Shown in pieces: positions 56,812 to 64,000 of a DNA stretch of 64,000 nucleotides. The position numbers and the translations under genes are program-made. The notes under the pieces are model-generated. The model was given only the letters and a program-made list of their open reading frames with translations, was not told the origin of the DNA and did not search any database. This stretch comes from Cymbidium sinense (taxonomy: Eukaryota > Streptophyta > Magnoliopsida > Asparagales > Orchidaceae): NCBI GenBank assembly GCA_021442155.1, contig CM038214.1, positions 316,789,001 through 316,853,000 of the forward strand. Direction: 5' to 3'. How positions within the stretch are numbered: position 1 is the first letter of the stretch; every line of letters starts with the position of its first letter.

Positions 56812-59800
56812 AGGGGAAGCCCCATGTAGGGTATTTTATTGCCACAAAAAGAGGGTTACAAGGTCCTTAAAAGGGGGTAAACTCCAGAACTATTGCTCAA
56901 AGAGCTACAATTAGCCTAAGGAGTAAATCCCCTATCTAAGTACATCCAAGAGTAAATGAAAGCATAAAAACAATCAAAAGATACATAAGCTAAAGTAAGA
57001 TTAAAGCCAATGCTCTAGGATGTGGGAATGCATGATAATCTGGAGCAGACCTGCAAAAGAAGGAGAGAGAATCACCTGCAAAGTTATAAGTGGGAGATTA
57101 GAGCAAGGTAATACAAACAAAAGTTAGAGGAAAATAACATAAAATGAGTATGTTAGAAAGGAGTTGATAGAGAAGGCTCAGCCCAATCACAACTCTAGCA
57201 TGCAAGTATGAGCATCCAAACTTCAGGAAGGGTTACATCACATGAGCTACTACCAACCAATAGGGAATGAGATCATCACAAACCATCATAGCCAACAAAC
57301 CGCGTGAGAAAAGCACCCAGCTTGTTGATATTCTTGTGAGCTTTATTACCGCAAACCTAAGCAAAATCATATCTAAAATATATAGGTAATTGCTAAGAGT
57401 CAAGGATAAGGAGTCTCATTCAAGAAAAATATCATCAATATAGTCATCTTGATATGAGAATACATAAACATAAATGAGTGAGCCATCTTAGCCAGAGTCT
57501 CATGAATAGCCATATTCAGGAAAGAAATTAGTTCAGCATATAATCCCTCCATAAGAAAATTATAGAGGAGAGGACTTGCTGAAAACCTATTAAATAAGTT
57601 AATGAGCTTATACTTAACACCATCCCAATCACATGATATGTAAATGAATCTTTCAGTGCAGAAAACAACCCAGGAAACAATCCCTTTATTAATGTCCTGG
57701 AGAAAGCAATAGTAAAGGAAATAGCATAGCTCAACACAGGGAATGAACTGCAACCAATCAAAATAGGCCCGAAAAAATAGTTAGAGCATCACTCCAATAG
57801 CGATTCGACCCCATTCGATAATCCAGATCAACAATCAATCCAGAATAGACAAAGAAATGCAACAACATCCAAGATAAAAGGGACTAAACTTGCCATAATA
57901 CCATTCTTCGAATAACCGCTCATAAAGACGCACCAACCCCAAATGAGGTACAGGTGATGCATCAAGAAATAGGAGATAAATAGCACGGCAATCGAAAGCC
58001 AACCCCAAACAAACAAATAATACAACATTGGAACCCGCCATAAAAAAATCAACAAGTGAATTGAAATGAGTCTCAATATTAGAATCCGAAAAGAAGCTTA
58101 AGACGGCAACATCCAAGATAGGAAGATACAAAAAATTGGCCATAAAACTCCTCAATCGAGTAGACATGGCAATAATAGATAAACAAATAAATAAAGCATA
58201 AAACAAGTTATCCCGAATGCGAAATCGCAGAACCACCAAAACCCTCACAATCGACAACAATGTCGAACTTTTGGGCATGAGACCCTAAAATTCTACAACC
58301 AACAAAGAAAGTGCCAACTGAGGTGACAAGGTAAAACAAAAAGGTAAATCTCCAAGAGAAGAGAAAACCAAAATAGCAAAAACCAGTTAGCTTGCCATGA
58401 TGCCACTCAACCAGTATAATCAAAACAATAGATACAAGTTTGACAGAAAAAAGATGAAGTAAATTAGCAATCCAGATAACAGCAGCATGGACAATTTTAC
58501 TGTTAACACTCCCATTAGGAAAAGGTATTACTAAGAAGGGTATAAAGTAAAAATTGCATGAGTTCAAGGATTTTCCACCAGAGTAAGCAGTGCCCACAAT
58601 CTCAGCAGATGCACAATGATAATCCCTTGAAAAAATCCAAACCTGCTGATCATGAGAAGCAAGACCAGAAACAAAAAGACTAGTATTGAAAAAAATAACA
58701 CAATTCCATTCCTGCAAAGAGATATTAGTGTAGAGATGGGATATCCCAATCTACAAAATAACAGCAATAAAGAAAATTGCAACCAATAGGTGCTCAATAG
58801 CACTAAGAGCAAACCAAGAAGTAGGTTGCTTTGTCACATTAAGCTAGTATTGGGATATTGACAAATATAATCATAGGCATATAGGATAGACCATTGGTTT
58901 CATATAAGCAGAAGAGTGGAACGGTCTTTAGGATTTTCATGATCTCCTCAAAGCATGAAGGGTGAAAACAATCGTAAAGAAAGTCCTACATCAACCCAAA
59001 TGTTAATAAAGAAGAGCAAAAAAGCAAGAAGATAAAAAATCTGCAAAGAACCCAAAGGGATTAAAAAACCAAATCAACAAACAAATCAACAAACAACCAT
59101 GGCGGCAAACCTCCAAAACCCAAAGAGTAATTAAGCCCAATCCATTCCAGTACAAGGATTTGCACCAAAATAACCATTAAAAGAGACCGGTATTACAATT
59201 TCTTCCCTTGCAGAAAGCATCAGGTTAGGCATTATATAAGCAAGGACAACCTACTGAGAAAGTCCTCAAGCCCAACAAAAAAATCCTTTCAAAGATAAGT
59301 GTTGAAACCTTTATGAATTAGGCCTTTAAGGAGGAAAGAGTCCCAAAGAATGTAAGCATCACCAAAGAAATACTATAATCATCATAATAAAAGCAACCAT
59401 AATGCACACTAATCCTGCCTAGAAGCAACATAGGTAGTAGCAATGCTCCAAGCCATATTGTCGAGAGAAAAATTGGTTAAAGAAGTTAGTACTAAAATCT
59501 AAGCCCATCAAAGATAACTTCCTCCAAAGAATGGTTAATTCTCTCGTGTTTAGTAATGAATGTATCATTAAAATTAAAGTCCCAAGTGGGATTGGTTATA
59601 AAACCAAGTGTAACACAAGTCAACTGGGTTCAAATTCAAGATATTGATGTGCATATAGTTCAACATCTGCCCCATAATATTTTAAATGCCAAAAACATAA
59701 TTCTTCCAACTAAAGGAGAAGGGGTAAAGGAAGCAAGTCATGGCAAAGAGCACAAGACAGCAATGATATGTATGAGGAGTATCCATAAAGAACACAAGGA

Positions 59801-59844
59801 AATAGAAAACCAGAAAAAAGGGAGGCGAAGAGGGGAATTTGATT
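56812..59844 (-). other. Unusually long LINE 3' tail
   Basis: About 3 kb lies between the end of the RNase H motif LPYLR (59844) and poly(A). In sense orientation it is T-rich and contains several hydrophobic ORFs (57400-57753, 57835-58278, 58208-58717) without recognised motifs. The tail of copy 4 is only 1.26 kb and that of copy 3 about 1.6 kb, so tail length varies. The left 1.4 kb aligns with copy 5. The part at 59300-59800 was not matched to other copies and includes the + strand ORF 59556-59903, which lacks a recognisable domain. Confidence 0.6.
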
Positions 59845-60310
59845 CTGAGGTAAGGAAGCCAAGAATTGTCCAAGTTAACCAGACCACGGAAGTATTTGGG
59901 TAATGTAAATTGATCAAAGAAGATGATACTATCTAATCTCGCACCCGTGATTTGCAATCAAGACAAAGGCACCTTCACGCCAAACATGAGTGATGGTAAA
60001 ATTCAGTTGAGAGAGAAGAGCCTTAGTTTGCTTGAGGAGTTAGTACAAACAAGCTTTGCTCATATTGGTAGAAGTCAAAAGGTCAATCAGTAGGAGAGTG
60101 TCCACTTCTATCCAAATATTGAGCCAGCCATTTTGAGGACAAATTTCTAGAGCTTTGTGGACTACCATAAGCTCAGTATAAGGGACAGTGCTAGAAATAA
60201 GGGGATAAGCAAATGCACATAGGACTATACCCTTAGAATCCCTAAAATGCCTCCACAACCGAGCCATTATGAGAGAGAGCCATCGTATTAATTTTAATAA
60301 TATGATCAAG
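59845..60310 (-). pseudogene. LINE RNase H domain (copy 6), frameshifted
   Basis: C-terminal RNase H of ORF2. Seen: HIIKINT, then a one-base deletion just before the first catalytic Asp codon, so the DGS motif is out of frame. Then SKGIVLCAFAYPLISSTVPY, TELMVVHKALEIC with the Glu, NIWIEVDTLLLIDLL with the third acidic residue, and ITHVWREG. The last motif, normally GNACADYLAN, is disrupted by a small deletion, so the final Asp is not in register. DQFTLPKYFRGLVNLDNSWL followed by PYLR marks the protein C-terminus. Confidence 0.85.
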
Positions 60311-60474
60311 AGGTTTTTCCAAAACCATTCTATCATTTCGATAGTAAGGTGTCCGGAAGGTTGAGGCCCGCTTTATTGGCTGATTTACGCCTTTAAAATG
60401 TTTGTGATGAATTAAATTGGCTTTAAATAAGTCACAAATTTTGTTTTTAGTTCTAGCAATAATCCTCATGTGAT

Positions 60475-60770
60475 TCATATGAATCCCACGATGTTTAGTT
60501 TCATTTGGTCCATCAATATGAACCAAATAAGAGTAATGGTGATTATGATTTTAATATGACCTTTAATTGCATTGTCAAAGTAAACTTCAAGAAGTTGATA
60601 TAAAGTAAAAGAATAATTAAAAATGACAGTGTTGAAAAGATCGTCATACCAAATCCAAATTTTAGAGGCAATAGTCCCATTAATAAAAACATGGTTAACA
60701 TTCTCAATATGAGAACAACATTGACATTTAGAGGGTAAATAAAACCCTTTACCCCACAACAAAGAGTCAA
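60475..60770 (-). pseudogene. LINE zinc-finger (zf-RVT-like) region (copy 6)
   Basis: Frame with LLWGKGFYLPSKCQCCSHIE followed by NVNHVFINGTIASKIWIWYD. The Cys-x-Cys-Cys and His residues and the NHVF..G..AS.IW pattern are those of the region between reverse transcriptase and RNase H in plant LINEs. It matches copy 4 (29558-29875) closely. The frame ends just before the RNase H linker NHMRIIARTKNKI, which is in another frame, so one indel lies between. Confidence 0.82.
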
Positions 60771-61004
60771 CAGAATAAAGTTTTTAGGATATCCAAGTTA
60801 GAATAGAGTAAGAAGAGGGATATTGTTATTCCAAATTTTGGAGAACATAATAGAAGAATCTGAGTGTCTTTAGTGTGAAGCCACACATTTTAAGGTTGAA
60901 ATCCCCATTATGAGATAGCTTAAAGATAATCGATCATGATTGTTAGAGTGATAGGAATATTAGTAATCATATGTAAGAAAGTGGAAGGAATAGAATCGGT
61001 AATC

Positions 61005-63179
61005 TTACTAGTGTTCCATTTTGGTTTTTGAATGAATTAACTCTAGCGGAAGTGGAGTGAGTGTAAGTAAGTCATCAATGGATCCACAACCACTCCAGTT
61101 GTCTTGCCAAAAGAAGGAATTGCCAGAGTTTATGCCCCAAAAAATTAAGGATTTTGCATCCCATTTGACAGAACAAAGTCTTCTCCAGATAGGAGAATCA
61201 CCCGATTTAAAGGGACAAATGAGAGGATGTTTACCTTGGCAATATTTAGAAGTCATGCAATTTGCCCAAAGACTATTTTTGCTCCTAAAATTCCACCAAA
61301 GTTTGTAGGAGAAGGCATTGATAACTTCTTTGATGGATTTACATCCCAGACCTCCCTCTTCAAGAGTACCATAATTTTTAGACCAAGATGACCAGTGCAT
61401 TCTTTTAGAGTAGGTATTGGTTCCCCAAAAAAATTTGTTTAAGAGACGCTCAATTCTATTGATGATAGAGTTGGTAGGCACAATGGTTTGAAGAAGGTAT
61501 ATAGGCATGGAATTTAGAGTGCTCTTGATCAAGGTAAGCCTACCACCGAAAGAGAGTAAATGAAATTTCCAAACCGAAATTTTGTTAGAAATTTTTTGAA
61601 TTAGATCATCAAAAAGGTGTGATCTTTTTTGGCCTTTAAAAAGCGGAGCCCCAAGGTAATTAAGAGGGAGTTGATTTTGCTTAAAATTAGTAATTATGGA
61701 TATTTGGTTAAGTCGATTATGAGGAATCTTAGTAGAAGGAATAAAACTGCATTTTCCTTCATTAAGAAAAAGGCCACTAACTTTACCAAAATCATTTAGG
61801 AGGTTCCTAATGGTTTTAACATGTTGAAGGGAGCCATTGTAGAAGATAATGAAATCATCTGCAAAGCTAAGATGAGAAATAGGGAAACCTCCATGAGTTT
61901 TAAAAGATATATTAGGATTATTAGCAAAAGATCGTTAAGGCTCGATTTCAATAGCGATGATAAAAAGAGAAGGTGATAGTGGGTCACCTTGCCTCAAACC
62001 ATGGCTAGAAAGAAAGAAACCTATGGACTCACCATTCATGATAATCAAAAACTAGACATTCATGATACACCTTTTCAGGATAAAACTATCAGAAAAACCA
62101 AATAAATTCAGGATTTGAAAGAGAAAATCCCATGAGAGATTGTCAAAGGCTTTAGTATGTCCGTTTGAATAAGATGTTGCCTCCTCTAGAAGGGACATCA
62201 ATGTCATGAACTCTTGAGCAAGAAGAATATTATCCGATATTGCTTTGTGTTTAACAAAACCAGTTTGATTTGGGGAGATGATTTTAGGAAGCAAAGGGCT
62301 AAGCCTATTATTTATTAATTTAACAATGAATTTTTGAAAAAAGGTGCAAAGACTAATCGGTCTAAAATTGCCCCAAGATTCAGGATTGTTAGTTTTGGAA
62401 ATAAGGACAATAGAAGTGCTTGAAAAGTATTTGGAAATAGGATTGCCATCAAAGAAATCAATATAAACTAAGTTTTTAATAAATGGCCAAGAATGAAAGA
62501 AGTATAGCGTCGTGGCCGAACAAAGTCGTGTTCATGTTCTTAAGAGTATTACTAATCCCCTCTTCAGAAGAACACATAGTGAGTAAATGATTATCCTCAC
62601 TGTTAATCATAGAAGGGATAAGATGGGTGTTTGATAAAGTTCCCAGCAACGGATTAGAATTTAATAAACTTTGGAAATGATTTATGATAGAATCCTTAAT
62701 ATCATTATTATCGGTTATCCATTCACCATTAGAGTTCTTAATTTTCTTAATCAAGTTTAAGGCTTTCCGCTTTATTACAAATGGCATGATAATACCTAGT
62801 GTTTCACACCATCGCAATATGTTTGTTTTGCTTTTTTTGACGCCAATAGGTTTCTTCCATGTTTTGATAATTAACCAAGTTATTCTTGGCAATGTTCAAC
62901 TCCTCAAGTTTACTGGGATTAGTTGAGACAGCCTCTTCAAGAGAACAAACCTCTTGTTCCATAGCTTTAAGATTTGTGAAAAGATTTTTAAAAATGTGTT
63001 TGTTCCACCAATTGAGATTTTGTTTAAGTCTTTTGCCAAAGACGAGTCATACCTTTAACAGAATTATCCGGGAAAATAGGGGCCATCCAATTAGTGAGAA
63101 CGACATTGGTGAAGTCACTATGTTGGGTCCACATATTTTGAAATCTGAAAGGAGAGGGAGTAGACGGGTTAGGGGGGAT
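61005..63179 (-). pseudogene. LINE reverse transcriptase with N-terminal linker (copy 6)
   Basis: Reverse transcriptase of ORF2, which copies LINE RNA at the target. Open pieces: the linker and first motifs at 62476-62892 (ILRWCETLG, SNGEWITDNNDIKDSIINHF), motif region at 62052-62294 (ISPNQTGFVKHKAISDNILL), GLRQGDPLSPSLF, the catalytic FADD at 61854-61865, LNYLGAPLFKGQ, and the C-terminal part at 61008-61532 (KSTLNSMPIYLLQTIVP, NKFFWGTN, EGGLGCKSI). Stops at 62052-62054 and 61935-61937 and several frame changes inactivate it, yet the FADD site is intact. Two in-frame stops within 120 bp suggest fairly recent decay. Confidence 0.88.
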
Positions 63180-63841
63180 TTTTGAAGGAAATCAAAAGAG
63201 GAGCATGGTCAGACAAAGTTCTGCTCAAATGCTCAACAATGGTAGAAGGCCACTGATTGATCCAAAGAGAATTAAAGAGGGTCCTATCAAGATGCTACCA
63301 AAGTCTAGAGTTGTGCCACGTGAAGTTAGACCCAGTGAAACCAATGTCGATCAGATCACAATCGAGGATCATATTTGAGAAGTCCTCCATGGAATGAAGG
63401 TTAGGAGAACATCCTCCCCTTCTTTCCGAACTAGCTATGATAGTATGAAATCACCTCCAACCAACCGTGGAAGGTTAGAGGAAGCGGTGCGTAAATGATT
63501 CCAAAGGATGTTCCTACCACTCTATTACAAGAAGCATAGATAAAAGAGCCAAAAGCCGATAAGTCACCTAAGGAGATTTTGACATTAACCAATTGGTCAA
63601 GATCATCAATGATGGAAATGGTGATGGAGTTGTGCCAAAAGCACCAAATTTTATTATTAAGATTGAAGAAGAAATTATGAAAACCAAGGGATCTAGCGAC
63701 AAAAGCAATCTTAGAAGAATTAATGAAAGGTTAAATAAGAACAAGTAACTTGATATTATGAACACGATAAAGACTCCTAACACGATTGCGGACAGGAATA
63801 GACCCACAACCCCGGATATTCCAAATAAGAAAATTAATCAT
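63180..63841 (-). pseudogene. LINE APE-type endonuclease, start of ORF2 (copy 6)
   Basis: N-terminal endonuclease of ORF2, which nicks the target to prime reverse transcription. The ATG is at 63839-63841 and reads MINFLIWNIRGCGS; WNIRG is the canonical opening of plant LINE endonucleases. Further on: ARSLGFHNFFF, IYASCNRVVGRNILWNHLR, LVGGDF, DLIDIGFTGSNFTWHNSRLW, DRTLFNSLWINQWPSTIVEH and LSRTLSDHAPLLIS with the terminal Asp-His. A stop after KLLVLI and further frame changes break it. The motif order and spacing match the family. Confidence 0.87.
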
Positions 63842-63905
63842 AAGGGGATAACCAAAAGGGAAAAGGAAAAAAAAAAAGGAAAGAGAGGAGAGAAATGATG
63901 ACACA

Positions 63906-64000
63906 TTACTTGTGTGGGGTGGAAGAAGAACGAGTGGTTCTAGTGAAGTTATTATTAGAAAATTTTGCTTTGTAAGGTTTTTTGTTTTTAACCATTTGAA
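63906..64000 (-). pseudogene. Possible C-terminal end of LINE ORF1 (partial)
   Basis: Upstream of the ORF2 start, one frame entering from the right edge reads QMVKNKKPYKAKFSNNNFTR then TTRSSSTPHK, with a stop at 63906-63908. It is basic and Ser/Asn-rich, as expected for the tail of an RNA-binding ORF1 protein, and a 64 bp pyrimidine-rich spacer separates it from the ORF2 ATG. A second frame is open straight into ORF2, so the assignment rests on position and composition only. Confidence 0.4.

Larger units (their letters stand above)
56797..64000 (-). mobile_element. LINE copy 6, nearly full-length plant L1-type element
   Basis: A minus-strand non-LTR element running past the right edge. The 3' end: a T-run (56797-56811), then GGGGAAGCCCC and CCCATGTAGGG inverted repeats and the family 3' end. 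Going 5'-ward: a 3.0 kb tail (56812-59844), RNase H (59845-60310), zinc-finger region (60475-60770), reverse transcriptase (61005-63179), APE-type endonuclease (63180-63841) and a possible ORF1 end (63906-64000). Stops and frameshifts interrupt ORF2, so the copy is inactive. It is the reference for the truncated copies 1, 2, 3 and 5. Confidence 0.9.

Noticed and set aside
1..64000. CRISPR array or bacterial origin
   Set aside because: Repeats are variable-length plant telomere-like units without uniform spacers, and the coding content is plant LINE and GRP.

Overview
The window looks like plant nuclear heterochromatin. The evidence is the Arabidopsis-type telomeric heptamer TTTAGGG in degenerate form across most of the 64 kb, plant L1-type LINE retrotransposons with a C-terminal RNase H, and repeated fragments of a plant glycine-rich RNA-binding protein (GRP) gene. 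I found no intact host gene, tRNA, rRNA or CRISPR array. The species cannot be named. A subtelomeric or interstitial telomere-like satellite block fits best. All repeats read TTTAGGG on the + strand and none read CCCTAAA, so if this is terminal, the chromosome end lies to the right.

Layout: a telomere-like satellite (333-56796) is built from TTTAGGG-rich stretches, a recurring core related to AAGTAAACCAGTAGG (about 29 copies) and T-rich stretches of TTTATTTTA/TTTAGG type. Embedded in it are 11 copies of a ~0.45-0.5 kb module: the 3' end of a GRP gene (last RRM residues, glycine-rich tail, stop, 3' UTR, A-rich end), always on the minus strand. Full modules start at the same residue, NGQNLDG, so one founding insertion was probably amplified with the satellite. 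At 45.3-49.7 kb this gives a higher-order repeat of about 1.96-1.99 kb.

Six LINEs, all minus-strand, interrupt the satellite: 7280-8192, 19182-20276, 22338-24490, 27687-32415, 52717-54126 and 56797-64000 (runs off the right edge). Each meets satellite DNA through a T-run on the + strand, which is its poly(A) tail. Five belong to one family with a short GC hairpin before poly(A); the fourth is a diverged second family. The last is nearly full length (end of ORF1, endonuclease, reverse transcriptase, zinc finger, RNase H, long 3' tail) but has stops and frameshifts.

Other parts: a 10 kb C-depleted TTAG/TTTAG tract (32416-42425), a non-telomeric AT-rich island (25811-26645), GC-rich patches in which TTTAGGG becomes CCCAGGG-like (strongest at 10985-11560 and 21125-21440), a 1.5 kb segmental duplication (1806-3345 and 15345-16920) and an exact 132 bp tandem duplication (16921-17184). 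The most notable pattern is that LINEs, GRP modules and satellite cores all join the G-rich strand through T-runs in one orientation. This suggests either reverse transcription primed from telomere-like 3' ends or an endonuclease restricted to the T-rich strand.
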